DNA of 41,793 nucleotides from a virus. Below are positions 8,003 through 15,973 of the stretch, piece after piece. The stretch covers positions 1 through 41,793 of the IMG/VR virus record IMGVR_UViG_3300042483_000260; one strand, 5' to 3'. Position 1 is the stretch's first letter, and every line of letters starts with the position of its first letter. Below the pieces are notes generated by a model. It did no database searches. It saw only the letters and a list, made by a program, of their open reading frames with translations, and had not been told where the DNA came from. A program made the position numbers and the translations under genes.

Positions 8003-8136
8003 TGGTCGTTATAAAGAAGAAAGTAAAGAAAGAAAAAGTTGTTAAGAAGGAAAAGCCACGCCCTATCACCGCAGTGGCTGGTTCTGCTGGTGGGTTTGTT
8101 ACTACTGCTAATCAAGGTATGGCTGGAAACGTCTAA
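8002..8136 (+). CDS. 44-residue Lys-rich protein
   Basis: ATG 8002 is coupled to the preceding stop (TAATG), and its own TAA (8134-8136) is coupled to the next ATG at 8136. The N-terminal half is strongly basic (a run of Lys and Val) and the C-terminal half is Gly/Ala-rich. It is likely a nucleic-acid-associated or virion microprotein, though no family is recognised. The exact fit between two coupled genes is the main evidence. Confidence 0.6.
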   Translation: MVVIKKKVKKEKVVKKEKPRPITAVAGSAGGFVTTANQGMAGNV

Positions 8137-8582
8137 TGGCTGGTGGTGGTAAGAAAAAGAAAGTTAGTTCTTACCTATCCAGATTACCTAATTACGAACG
8201 TACTAACTTTGATAAAAGCCTAGAAACTAATACCCCATATCAAACAAAGATATGGAATCGTGGGGATACTGTAAGTGTTAAAGCAATTGGGCATATAAGT
8301 CCAGAACAGTTTAAACAATCGTACAAACCAAACATATACCATACTGACTGGGACAAGTTGGACTTACACCCAGACTTTCAGACAAGTGTTGATTACCCCA
8401 TAGATGATCTAGTTTCGTCAATGAAAGAACATGGTGTTGTAAAGCCTGTTATTGCTTTTCGCCAAAATGGTATGATTAGTGATGGTCATCACCGAGCATT
8501 TGCAGCAATAAAGGCTGGTGTGGACATTCCAGTTGTGCATTTTACAGAAGATTTCCCTACGATTAAAGGAAAGGATGACTAG
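8136..8582 (+). CDS. ParB/sulfiredoxin-fold protein
   Basis: 148 residues. The first 80 are basic and unassigned. Residues about 88-138 fit the ParB-like fold: IDDLVSSMKEHGVVKPVIAF, then MISDGHHRAFAAIKAGVDIP. The GHHR motif takes the place of the nucleotide-binding/active-site GxxR of ParB, Srx and Noc. There is no HTH, so it is a stand-alone ParB-fold domain, as found in phage nucleases, kinases and decoys of several kinds. A second ParB-fold protein lies at 31207-31635. It is coupled to neighbours by TAATG on the 5' side and TAGTG on the 3' side. Confidence 0.75.
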   Translation: MAGGGKKKKVSSYLSRLPNYERTNFDKSLETNTPYQTKIWNRGDTVSVKAIGHISPEQFKQSYKPNIYHTDWDKLDLHPDFQTSVDYPIDDLVSSMKEHGVVKPVIAFRQNGMISDGHHRAFAAIKAGVDIPVVHFTEDFPTIKGKDD

Positions 8583-9082
8583 TGGCTGGTTCTTCACAAA
8601 CATCCTTTAATAACTGGAGTTCCCCTTCAGAGCCACCTGGCGCTGGATCACAGCCTCAGTTTGGTCCTGCCCCAGTATTCCGTAATAACAAGGATTACCA
8701 ACTGGCTGGCTATCGTTCTATGCCAGACACAACGTATCCAGACGGATACCTTGGAACAATGTCTTCCAACCGTAGACAGGACAAAATTACAGGAACACTG
8801 AGCCGTTTAAATGCCCGTCAGTATTCTCGTGGTGTGCACAAGGGTGAGCGCATTAACGCAGGTGATTACATTTGGCCCGATGAGTTCAACCTTTGGACAG
8901 GCATTGCCTATGAGTCAAGGGGTCAGAAGTTTGCCCCTCCTGGAGCAGCCCCAGTTGTTTTGACTAACGATGGCAAAGTAGGACCTAAAGGTATTCCCCG
9001 TGTAGACGAGCGCCAGAATGCTGAATACATTGACGCTGAACGCCGTGCCAAACTTAGTTCTCTTCGCCCTTCTTGGCGTTGA
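8582..9082 (+). CDS. Unknown protein, possibly virion-associated
   Basis: 166 residues from GTG 8582, which overlaps the preceding TAG (TAGTG). The sequence is polar and rich in Ser, Pro, Gly and Tyr at the N-terminus and more basic at the end. Segments such as GERINAGDYIWPDEFNLW look folded. No family is recognised. A 45-nt gap with TGG-TAAAGT (9087-9095), resembling an extended -10, separates it from the next gene. Confidence 0.65.
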   Translation: MAGSSQTSFNNWSSPSEPPGAGSQPQFGPAPVFRNNKDYQLAGYRSMPDTTYPDGYLGTMSSNRRQDKITGTLSRLNARQYSRGVHKGERINAGDYIWPDEFNLWTGIAYESRGQKFAPPGAAPVVLTNDGKVGPKGIPRVDERQNAEYIDAERRAKLSSLRPSWR

Positions 9083-9127
9083 TTAACTGGTAAAGTATAT
9101 ACATCTCAATCCTTAGAGGAGCATACT

Positions 9128-10723
9128 GTGGCAGCGAAAGATCCAAATGAATTCAAGTGGAAGCCAGAGGCTACGGCTAAAACATATAAAGATGCCAAAA
9201 AAAGGTATTCTGCCAAAATGAACGATAAGGATAGAGCCAAACTAATGACAGATGTAGCGGCTGCTGGCGGTACCTACAAAGAGTTGTCTGATGAAGAAGT
9301 AGCAGCAAAAGAAAGTGATACTAAGCCACCAACCTCCAAGGAACTAGGAACCGTGCTAAAAGAAACTGGTAAGAAGCCTAAAGCAAAAGCAAAGCCTGCT
9401 GAAATGCCTAAAACAGAAATGAAGCCTAAAGCAAAAGGTGGTGCTTCAAAGGCTACGGAAAAACCTACAGAGCATTCAGACCCTATCGCTGCTGCTGCTG
9501 CAAAAGCAAGAACTAAAAAGTTAACTGAGGACCTTAACAAGCCTGAAGTTAGAACACCATTAACCAAGCCTACTGCTGCTCCTGCCACTACACAAGTTCC
9601 CCGTAGTGATAGTTCAGGCAACACTGTTGACTTGGGTAGGTTTAAGGGCACAAAGAAGATGGATGCTATTACTGATGCAGCAGAAAAAGAAAATCAAGAC
9701 TATTTGAATTCTGATGAAGGAAAGCAAGTAGCCAAAGATTCTGCTGAAGCAAGATCATTGATGAAAGAATCTTCTACAGGGTTTACTCCAGGACCAGGTA
9801 TGTCTGAAGCACAGGCTGCCGAAGGAAAGAGTAAAGCCGAAACAGCACCGATTGCCTTAGATGGTGGTGTAAATATTAGTAAAGGTCCAGAAACTGCATC
9901 AGTAGTTGATGACGATGGTGGTATGCCAAAAGGTAAAAAGTCTGGTGGTCCATACGTCTTGAACACAGATAAGACAGGTAAGGGAACACCAGTAACAGGT
10001 ACAAAGAGCCAAGCAAAAGGTACAGCCGCTATGAATCGCATTCGTAGAGACCGTGACAGTGGCTTGCGTGGGTTTGACCCAACTACAGCACCTGAAGGTC
10101 GTGGTACACCTGGACCTGAATTCCGTGATTGGTCGGATGAAGACGCTGGAATCACTAAGTCAAGCCCAACTGCGAGCGCACCTGCTAAAGGTGGAATGGG
10201 TGCTCGCCTTCGTGGTTTCTTTGGTGGACATGATTCGGCTAAAGGATCACCTTTGCCAACTCCTTCAGCAGGACCAACTCCTTCTACACCAACGGCTGGA
10301 CCTACACCTTCCACATCAACATCATCCCCAATGGCACCTAGTTTCTCACGGTCACAACACTTTCAAGGTGGGCATACCGTAAATCAACAAGGTATGGGTG
10401 GACAAAACTTTAATGCATTTAATGACAATGCAGGTGGTGCATCCCCAGCAAGTAGTGGTAGTGGTTCAATCAATAACAACTACGCCACTATCCAAGCAAA
10501 CACTGGTGATGGCAACACTTATGGCAATGTTAAAGGCGCAACCATTAACAGTGGTCCGACAGTAGCCAGTACAGCAGGTAGGGCTACATCTGCAAATAAG
10601 AATGCAAATGTTCTTTCAACAGGTGGCCCAGCAACACAGACAAACCCAAGAGCACAAAATGCTACAGGTTCTGGTCGCCCAACCACATCTAAGAAAAAGA
10701 ATCCACGAACGGAGAAGCCATAA
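9128..10723 (+). CDS. Long low-complexity protein (Lys/Ala- then Pro/Thr-, then Asn/Gly-rich)
   Basis: 531 residues from GTG 9128, with GAGGAG 8 nt upstream. Residues 1-120 are Lys/Ala-rich with repeated KPKAKAKP-like units; 340-395 are Pro/Thr/Ser-rich (TPSAGPTPS repeats); 400-510 are Asn/Gly/Thr-rich and could form beta-solenoid-like or glue-like structure. The motif VNQQGMGGQNFNAF near residue 420 is shared with the protein at 11980-12798, and the underlying DNA is a 38-bp direct repeat. No enzyme motif is seen. A virion-associated or scaffolding-like role is possible but unproven. Confidence 0.75.
   Translation: MAAKDPNEFKWKPEATAKTYKDAKKRYSAKMNDKDRAKLMTDVAAAGGTYKELSDEEVAAKESDTKPPTSKELGTVLKETGKKPKAKAKPAEMPKTEMKPKAKGGASKATEKPTEHSDPIAAAAAKARTKKLTEDLNKPEVRTPLTKPTAAPATTQVPRSDSSGNTVDLGRFKGTKKMDAITDAAEKENQDYLNSDEGKQVAKDSAEARSLMKESSTGFTPGPGMSEAQAAEGKSKAETAPIALDGGVNISKGPETASVVDDDGGMPKGKKSGGPYVLNTDKTGKGTPVTGTKSQAKGTAAMNRIRRDRDSGLRGFDPTTAPEGRGTPGPEFRDWSDEDAGITKSSPTASAPAKGGMGARLRGFFGGHDSAKGSPLPTPSAGPTPSTPTAGPTPSTSTSSPMAPSFSRSQHFQGGHTVNQQGMGGQNFNAFNDNAGGASPASSGSGSINNNYATIQANTGDGNTYGNVKGATINSGPTVASTAGRATSANKNANVLSTGGPATQTNPRAQNATGSGRPTTSKKKNPRTEKP
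10379..10416 (+). repeat. 38-bp direct repeat, copy 1
   Basis: This copy matches 12343-12380 at 37 of 38 positions. It encodes VNQQGMGGQNFNA in the large low-complexity protein; copy 2 encodes the same motif with Leu for Phe. Near identity at DNA level, including third codon positions, points to recent duplication or gene conversion, since flanking sequence is not conserved. Confidence 0.85.
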
Positions 10724-10974
10724 TGCCTAAAGGTGACGATACTCGTAACCATCCAAAGCGTGGAGTAAGTCGTTATGCGCTTGACATTGCAAATATGGCT
10801 GCAATGACTAGCCCTAGTTATGGCAAGGAAGACTATTGCCCACAGTGTGGAGCAAACGAATCACATGACCAGAATCCAGAAGCACCAGAACATTGGGGCA
10901 ATGACAAAACATCCGATGCTGAAGGCGTACAAGGTATGGATTCAGGATTCAGCGAAACAGAAAAGAGTTACTAA
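10723..10974 (+). CDS. Small protein with GDDTR N-terminus and a CxxC
   Basis: 83 residues. ATG 10723 is coupled to the preceding stop (TAATG) and its stop to the next ATG. The N-terminus MPKGDDTRNHPKRGVS closely resembles that of the next protein (MSRGDDTRHHSNRKVT); the remainder differs. One CPQC pair occurs near residue 39. The tail is acidic. Function is unknown; the shared N-terminus suggests a common binding or sorting signal. Confidence 0.7.
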   Translation: MPKGDDTRNHPKRGVSRYALDIANMAAMTSPSYGKEDYCPQCGANESHDQNPEAPEHWGNDKTSDAEGVQGMDSGFSETEKSY

Positions 10975-11237
10975 TGTCTAGAGGTGACGATACCCGACAT
11001 CATTCAAACCGTAAGGTTACTAAAGAAGCACTAGGTAACAGGTACGCTGAAATCGGTGTTGGTTTTGGTGATGACCCTCGTGTTCAGAAAGCCATTGCCG
11101 AACAACAAGCAATGTGGGGTGGTATTGATGCTGCTGGTATTGCTGAAAATTATTCAGAAGCAGATGAGAATATGCATGAGCCAAACGATGATATTGGTTC
11201 GTATGACGGTCAAGACTACGATGATGGGGGTTACTAA
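10974..11237 (+). CDS. Small acidic protein with GDDTR N-terminus
   Basis: 87 residues, coupled on both sides by TAATG overlaps. The N-terminal 16 residues are paralogous to the previous gene, and the C-terminal 30 residues are very acidic with Asp, Gly and Tyr. No known domain is seen. Confidence 0.7.
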   Translation: MSRGDDTRHHSNRKVTKEALGNRYAEIGVGFGDDPRVQKAIAEQQAMWGGIDAAGIAENYSEADENMHEPNDDIGSYDGQDYDDGGY

Positions 11238-11653
11238 TGGCACACGATCATAGAATGAATCCAGTAGGCGAACCCTACCTCAACAAAGTGGCAAAGGTTG
11301 CAAAAGCACCAAAAGACCCAAGTTACACACCTCCAAAAGGTCGTTCTGATCTTCCACGTTTGTCAGGAGTACTTGCAGGGCATCTTAATAATGCCTTAGA
11401 TGAGTACGAAGAGGGTGTACATTACGATGAATACGGAACAACAGAACCTGAGTACCATGCGGAACAAGACTTTCAGGCTAGTTACTCCATTGCATCACCT
11501 TTGCGTCAAAATGGTTTTGATCTTGATCGTGTTTCAGAAGGCGAAGCGCAAGACATGCTTAACCATTACCGCAAACAACGGGATAAAGGACAAGATCAAC
11601 CGTTTTCTCGTGGAGATATTAAAGACGCATACCGTAACCGTTCAGAGTACTAG
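11237..11653 (+). CDS. Unknown acidic protein
   Basis: 138 residues, coupled to its neighbours by TAATG and TAGTG overlaps. A basic, Pro-rich N-terminal third is followed by an acidic Tyr/Glu-rich middle (DEYEEGVHYDEYG) and a polar helical end. No catalytic motif or family is recognised. Confidence 0.7.
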   Translation: MAHDHRMNPVGEPYLNKVAKVAKAPKDPSYTPPKGRSDLPRLSGVLAGHLNNALDEYEEGVHYDEYGTTEPEYHAEQDFQASYSIASPLRQNGFDLDRVSEGEAQDMLNHYRKQRDKGQDQPFSRGDIKDAYRNRSEY

Positions 11654-11973
11654 TGCCTGTAGATAATTTTCGCACTCGTAGACCTTGGCAATCTCGTGAA
11701 GAGATGCTGGTTGACATTGCCTTAGATTCTGCTATTTCCGATCCTGCGACTATTCGTAGTATTCGCCCTACAGTTCCTCAGCAACTGATGCCAGAGCGTA
11801 GAGGATTTACTAAGCAAGAACTTGGTGTAGCAGATGTGCTGTCAATTGACCGTTTTAGCCCTAACTACCGTTCATGGGTATCAGGCGCTCCAGTCATGCT
11901 TCAACGAGCACAAATGACAGATGACAAGTTCAGTGGCTCAGGGCGATATTCCATGCAAAGTCTTTGGGTATAA
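11653..11973 (+). CDS. Unknown protein
   Basis: 106 residues from GTG 11653, overlapping the preceding TAG. It is moderately basic, with no Cys cluster, membrane segment or known motif. It ends just before a leaderless-type promoter for the next gene: the TATAAT at 11969-11974 overlaps its stop codon. Confidence 0.65.
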   Translation: MPVDNFRTRRPWQSREEMLVDIALDSAISDPATIRSIRPTVPQQLMPERRGFTKQELGVADVLSIDRFSPNYRSWVSGAPVMLQRAQMTDDKFSGSGRYSMQSLWV

Positions 11974-11974
11974 T
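11969..11974 (+). promoter_or_regulatory. Leaderless-type -10 (TATAAT)
   Basis: A consensus -10 ends 5 nt before ATG 11980, so transcription would start at or next to the start codon. There is no Shine-Dalgarno sequence. Confidence 0.55.
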
Positions 11975-11979
11975 AGGTT

Positions 11980-12798
11980 ATGCCTGAAAACAGATTTGGT
12001 GGAGTCAGCCAGCAGCCGTTGTATAACGCTACGGGAAGAATTAATCGTGGAGAAGCGCCCCAAGCACCACAATTTCAATCAATGAATGCTGGTGCACAGA
12101 AGAACTTTGGTGCTGGTGATATGCCAAACAACGCCGCAGGTACACAAGGTGGATTTGGCGCAAACTTGATGCAAAGTGCATACTATGGTAGTAGCCCAAT
12201 TAACCTTTATGGAGGCAACCGTGGTGGTGGTGGGCGGCGAGGCAGGCGTGGTTCTGGTGGTGCTGAAAACGATGGTGGAAATATTGATAACAGCATTACT
12301 ATTGGCGATTTTACGGGGTTTGGTGCCAATTCTGGGATGAAAGTAAATCAACAAGGTATGGGTGGACAAAACCTTAATGCTTACAACCCCAACAGTAACG
12401 AACCCGCAACTCAAGGACAATCCGCAACTCAAGGACAACAAAGCACAAAACCTAAAAGGGTAGTTACACCTGAGCAACAAGCGGCTAGAAAAACTAGAGA
12501 CCAGCAAAACAGATCGGGTGCACGAACCCCAGTTGCTCGTGGACCAAGGCAGAAGCCTGCTGTAGCAGGTGCTGCAACTTATAGTGGCAATACTAGCGCC
12601 CCTACCATTCAAGCAAACAATACAGATGCTCGCTCGTCATCACAGACCATTAACGCTGGAGCAAGCACACCTTCAGCAACACAGCAAGGTGCTGGTCCAG
12701 GTCAGCCAGGTGCACCAGCGATTTCATTTGGCTCAGTTACTGGAGCATCTCTTGGCAAGCCTGCTAAGATTGGTCCAACTAAAGTTGGAAAGAAGTAA
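11980..12798 (+). CDS. Gly/Asn/Gln-rich low-complexity protein
   Basis: 272 residues. A Gly/Arg patch (GGNRGGGGRRGRRGSGG, about 80-100) is followed by NQQGMGGQNLNAYN, the motif shared with the 531-residue protein upstream. Gln/Thr and Ala/Pro-rich stretches follow to a basic end. The paired low-complexity architecture of the two proteins suggests related roles, perhaps as disordered virion or condensate-forming proteins; this is speculative. The start is supported by TATAAT 5 nt upstream (leaderless type). Confidence 0.7.
   Translation: MPENRFGGVSQQPLYNATGRINRGEAPQAPQFQSMNAGAQKNFGAGDMPNNAAGTQGGFGANLMQSAYYGSSPINLYGGNRGGGGRRGRRGSGGAENDGGNIDNSITIGDFTGFGANSGMKVNQQGMGGQNLNAYNPNSNEPATQGQSATQGQQSTKPKRVVTPEQQAARKTRDQQNRSGARTPVARGPRQKPAVAGAATYSGNTSAPTIQANNTDARSSSQTINAGASTPSATQQGAGPGQPGAPAISFGSVTGASLGKPAKIGPTKVGKK
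12343..12380 (+). repeat. 38-bp direct repeat, copy 2
   Basis: This copy differs from 10379-10416 by a single T/C change. It lies about 1.96 kb downstream of copy 1, in frame in a different gene, and encodes the same NQQGMGGQN motif. Confidence 0.85.
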
Positions 12799-12801
12799 AT
12801 C

Positions 12802-13095
12802 ATGGAAAATTGGAATCATACATACTTAGGTTTAGGTATTGGTCATGGTCATACTGATGATGGTATGACAGGGGTTGTAACTAAAGAAGGCAAGCATTTC
12901 CATACTTTCCGTGGAGAAACTGCCCATACAGACGCATGGCGTATGGCAAATGATATGCACGGAAAAGCCCGCAGAGCACTTCCAGACAACATGGTTGATT
13001 CTGGTGGTAAGCACATTTATGATGATGTACAACATCAAGGTTCGTGGTATCGCCGACTTACTGGCGATGAAAACTATTCCCATATGGGCGAGTAA
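12802..13095 (+). CDS. Small His-rich protein of unknown function
   Basis: 97 residues, starting 3 nt after the preceding stop. It is rich in His, Gly and Asp (GHGHTDDG near the start; later HFHTFRGETAH), which could bind metal, but spacing matches no family known to me. Co-transcription with the upstream gene is likely. Confidence 0.65.
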   Translation: MENWNHTYLGLGIGHGHTDDGMTGVVTKEGKHFHTFRGETAHTDAWRMANDMHGKARRALPDNMVDSGGKHIYDDVQHQGSWYRRLTGDENYSHMGE

Positions 13096-13100
13096 GGTGG

Positions 13101-13106
13101 TAAACT
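13101..13106 (+). promoter_or_regulatory. Leaderless-type extended -10 (TGG-TAAACT)
   Basis: TAAACT, preceded by TGG, ends 5 nt before ATG 13112. No Shine-Dalgarno sequence is present, so a leaderless transcript is expected. Confidence 0.5.
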
Positions 13107-13111
13107 AGATC

Positions 13112-13315
13112 ATGGCTGTAAACTCATCTCGTTCCCAAAATGATGACCTTCGTCAAGGTATTACTGATGGATCATTTAAGAGTCTTACCCCAAGTCGTGG
13201 TGGTGTGGTGGAGACTGGTCCTTCCATTAAGCGTCAAATGGTGCTTCAATCACAGTATGGCGTTTCCCCAAAAAGCCCTATGGCTGAGGTTTCTGACCCA
13301 ACAATAAGTCTGTAA
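13112..13315 (+). CDS. Small polar protein
   Basis: 67 residues, Ser-rich, with an Arg/Gly turn and no recognised family. Its stop overlaps the next ATG (TAATG). The start is supported by the -10 at 13101-13106. Confidence 0.6.
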   Translation: MAVNSSRSQNDDLRQGITDGSFKSLTPSRGGVVETGPSIKRQMVLQSQYGVSPKSPMAEVSDPTISL

Positions 13316-13506
13316 TGCCTGACGCAAAAATCTATAGTTTTGAGAAGGCTCAAAAGGCAAAGGCTAGGCGTTTGGCAATGCGTGGCGAGCAACAGCAATT
13401 TCACCCTAGTCAAAGTGGTGGTCTATTTCAGTCAGCAAAAGAGTTTTTAGACCAAGAATTGCAAAAAAGGGGTATGACTGGTGGCGAGGACGAAGAAAAC
13501 GAGTAG
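13315..13506 (+). CDS. Small charged protein, unknown
   Basis: 63 residues, coupled to the previous gene by TAATG. The N-terminal half is a basic helix (EKAQKAKARRLAMR); the C-terminal half has Gln/Lys followed by a strongly acidic tail. It could be a nucleic-acid-binding microprotein. A short inverted repeat (ACTACC/GGTAGT, 13507-13520) begins right after its stop and could end transcription weakly, although it has no T-run. Confidence 0.6.
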   Translation: MPDAKIYSFEKAQKAKARRLAMRGEQQQFHPSQSGGLFQSAKEFLDQELQKRGMTGGEDEENE

Positions 13507-13544
13507 ACTACCAAGGTAGTAAGTTCACAAGAAAGTAGTACAAC

Positions 13545-14003
13545 ATGCCAAGACTATTAGTTTGTAATTCATGCGGGACAATGCACAAAATGCGGGACTA
13601 TGACGGTAACGCAGATAACGACATGGAGTTGCAAGAAATTATTAAAATGCATCTTGGTCGTGCCCAAGATCCATCACCTGAATCACACATGTCTCAGATA
13701 TACAGATGCGATCAAGCAACATATGATGCATTAGACGGTGAGACAGGCATCAAAAAAGAATTGATGAAGAATGAGATTGAGGTTCGTGAAGTTCGTGATG
13801 ACCTCAAAGTAGAAGCACTTAAGTGTTTCCAGCGACATGGTGCACCTAAAGGTAGTTGCATTGATTGGGAAGATGAATCTAAAACCATTGGTCGTAAGGT
13901 TGGTGTTCCAAAAGCCAATCGGCAGTACCTTTGTCATTATTGCCCAGTAGGTTCAGGGTATGTTGCTCACAAGGAGCGTACACAGATGGGCATGTACGAC
14001 TAG
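13545..14003 (+). CDS. Cys-rich, probably zinc-binding protein
   Basis: 152 residues. CNSC at residues 7-10, single Cys near 55, 95 and 105, and CHYC near 130 give at least seven Cys, enough for one or two zinc sites. The middle is a charged helix (EIEVREVRDDLKVEAL). The end GYVAHKERTQMGMYD is polar. The family is unknown to me. Its stop overlaps the next start as TAGTG, tying it to the HAD-like and TIM-barrel genes that follow. Confidence 0.7.
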   Translation: MPRLLVCNSCGTMHKMRDYDGNADNDMELQEIIKMHLGRAQDPSPESHMSQIYRCDQATYDALDGETGIKKELMKNEIEVREVRDDLKVEALKCFQRHGAPKGSCIDWEDESKTIGRKVGVPKANRQYLCHYCPVGSGYVAHKERTQMGMYD

Positions 14004-14488
14004 TGCTCGTAGTCACCTTTGACGTTTTAGCCTACGCACCAACTGATAAGGCAATGGTTCCAGGCGCAAGACAACCAATACCTGATGGTCAAAAACTGTA
14101 TGAAGCCTTGTATGCAAGGTATCACGGAAGAATGATTATTCTTGGTGGCAGTGACATTGACCCTGACATGCTAAATGCTTGGGCTAAACGAGAAGGTTAT
14201 AAGTTTGCACTTGCAGACACGATCAAAGGAAAAGGACCAACAGCCTTTCGTGACCGTGTTCGTGACTTAAACGCAGTTTACGGAAAGATTGATTGGTTTG
14301 TAGATACCAATCCTGAAACTGTCACGCTTGTAATGCAAGATGCCGTTCCTAGTATTTTAGTCTGCTTACCTAACTTTGTTCGTCCAGAATGGCGAGATAA
14401 TAAGCCCAAAGAGCGCCAGATATGGAGTGATTTGGCACATGAAATTGATGTACAGTCTCTCTACAAAGATGTAGGAGTTTCTGAATGA
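14003..14488 (+). CDS. HAD-like protein, function uncertain
   Basis: 161 residues. The open frame extends 24 codons upstream, but GTG 14003 overlaps the previous TAG and is preferred. VVTFDVLAYAP at the start, a strand MIILGGSD near residue 50, and DWFVDTNPETVTLVM near 105 follow the strand order of HAD-type hydrolases. The canonical DxD catalytic pair is not complete, so it may be inactive or a different Rossmann-like fold. The end (RPEWR, then IWSDL) looks conserved. ATGA coupling to the next gene suggests they act together. Confidence 0.45.
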   Translation: MLVVTFDVLAYAPTDKAMVPGARQPIPDGQKLYEALYARYHGRMIILGGSDIDPDMLNAWAKREGYKFALADTIKGKGPTAFRDRVRDLNAVYGKIDWFVDTNPETVTLVMQDAVPSILVCLPNFVRPEWRDNKPKERQIWSDLAHEIDVQSLYKDVGVSE

Positions 14489-15921
14489 AAGTCTATTTTG
14501 CCAATGCTGAAAAGGCATCCCACAGGTCATTGCTTCAAGCATCGGGTGTCACGCAGTATGCCGTTAATCTTACCCATTTGCCAATTCCTAAGAAAAAGGA
14601 ACTTGATTTATCTGTAATGTTCCCTGCTGGGGAGATTGTCTTGTACACCTCAGAGACTGATGAGGATGTCAGTCGTTATGACGATTTTGTCAGACAACAC
14701 TATGAAAACATTGCAATGGTCATAGGAAGACCCGATTATGACGGTACTTGGCTAGGTGAGCGCTACATTCCTGTATGGAATGACCCAGACGATATGGAAC
14801 GACTTGCGTGGTTATGCCAGAAAAACGGCAGAGCAGCAATCAGTGATAAAGCAGTCAATGGCAAGACAATATCCCGCATTAGAAACCTAATTCAGAGATG
14901 GGATGCCAAATTGATTGGGTTGTCGTCCAAGCCCGATGTGATTGCTTCACTGCCTTGGGATTCAGTAATCGTGGGTTCTTGGACATCTGCCGTTCGCTAT
15001 GGTGAGACTCAGGTTTGGGATGGGCATGGACTACGCCGATACCCAGCCCAGCAAAAGGATTCTGCCCGAAAGAAGCACCGAAACGACATCATCAAACTAG
15101 GTATTGACTATGATGCCATTGTTCAGGATGATAACTCTGAAGTAGCAAGACTTGCAATCGTGTCTTGGCAGGCGTGGGAAAAGACAACTTTTGGGGTCTA
15201 TGAGCCTCAAGAATTGGATGATGAGCAAGAAATTGGTCTATCAGAAAATGTGCAAGATAGCAACTATCTTGACATTTCACCTTCCGTTCCAAATGTGGCT
15301 CCTAGGGGGTCAAGTATTACTATCCGAGGTGCTGAGATGCGGCACGAGGATGACAAAGTATTACTACCTGTCATTGGTATTGAACAATTCACTCCACAAC
15401 TTGCTCAAACCCTTGCTGGTGATGAAGAATCTGAAGAATTAGGCGTTGAAAAGATACCAGTAATTTCCTATAAAGGCAACCTTTTACGCCAATGCAATAG
15501 TTGCTATCTTAGCGCTCGTTGCCCTGCTTTCCGACAAGATTCTGAGTGTGGCTTTAAGTTACCTGTAGAGATTAAAACTAAGGATCAATTACAAGCCGCA
15601 TTGAGGGCAATGTTGGAGATGCAGGTGAGTCGTGTTTTGTTCGCTCGCTTTGCTGAGGAACTAGAAGGACAAGGTCTTGACCCAGCACTTTCAGGTGAAG
15701 TAGACAGACTCTTTAACCTTGTTGAGAAGTTTAGGAACATAAGTGATACACGGGATATGGTTCGCTTAGAAGTAGAGGCTAGGGGCAGTAGTGGGGTACT
15801 TAGTCGTTTGTTTGGTCAGAGTGCTGGAGATGTCACTAGGCAGTTGTCAAGTGGGGGATTAAACGCCCATCAGACCAATACCATGTACCAAGATGTCCTA
15901 GACCTATCGGACGATGCTTGA
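14485..15921 (+). CDS. Predicted TIM-barrel protein (TGT/DpdA-like?) with C-terminal Cys cluster
   Basis: 478 residues. The N-terminal 220 residues alternate strands and helices: VMFPAGEIVLYTS, then MVIGRPD, KLIGLSSKPDV, and PWDSVIVGSWTSAVRYGETQVWD. This rhythm, with a Ser-Trp motif near residue 170 followed by a Lys/Arg-rich loop (KDSARKKHRND), resembles the TIM barrel of tRNA-guanine transglycosylases and phage DpdA, which insert 7-deazaguanines. The match is weak and no catalytic Asp is firmly placed. After an acidic linker, C337, C340, C346 and C355 (CNSCYLSARC...C) could bind zinc or Fe-S, followed by a helical region. No other 7-deazaguanine gene is visible, so the role remains open. 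Confidence 0.4.
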   Translation: MKVYFANAEKASHRSLLQASGVTQYAVNLTHLPIPKKKELDLSVMFPAGEIVLYTSETDEDVSRYDDFVRQHYENIAMVIGRPDYDGTWLGERYIPVWNDPDDMERLAWLCQKNGRAAISDKAVNGKTISRIRNLIQRWDAKLIGLSSKPDVIASLPWDSVIVGSWTSAVRYGETQVWDGHGLRRYPAQQKDSARKKHRNDIIKLGIDYDAIVQDDNSEVARLAIVSWQAWEKTTFGVYEPQELDDEQEIGLSENVQDSNYLDISPSVPNVAPRGSSITIRGAEMRHEDDKVLLPVIGIEQFTPQLAQTLAGDEESEELGVEKIPVISYKGNLLRQCNSCYLSARCPAFRQDSECGFKLPVEIKTKDQLQAALRAMLEMQVSRVLFARFAEELEGQGLDPALSGEVDRLFNLVEKFRNISDTRDMVRLEVEARGSSGVLSRLFGQSAGDVTRQLSSGGLNAHQTNTMYQDVLDLSDDA

Positions 15922-15946
15922 CAAGACCATTCAAAGGATGTACGCT
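15918..15946 (+). promoter_or_regulatory. Promoter candidate: TTGACA - 17 nt - TACGCT
   Basis: A consensus -35 lies 17 nt from a TANNNT -10. It sits over the stop of the TIM-barrel gene and upstream of ATG 15974. An alternative -10 (TATAAC, 15951-15956) lies just downstream. Confidence 0.5.
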
Positions 15947-15973
15947 GGTATATAACCTATGAAATGAGGTTTT

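Noticed and set aside
9700-10314. 204-codon minus-strand frame opposite the low-complexity gene
   Set aside because: It mirrors biased composition of the plus-strand gene, has no binding site and would give Pro/Val/Ser-rich low-complexity sequence; a shadow frame.
10053-10382. 109-codon plus-strand frame inside 9128-10723
   Set aside because: Out-of-frame with the main gene, Leu/His/Gln-rich from repetitive DNA, no start signal.
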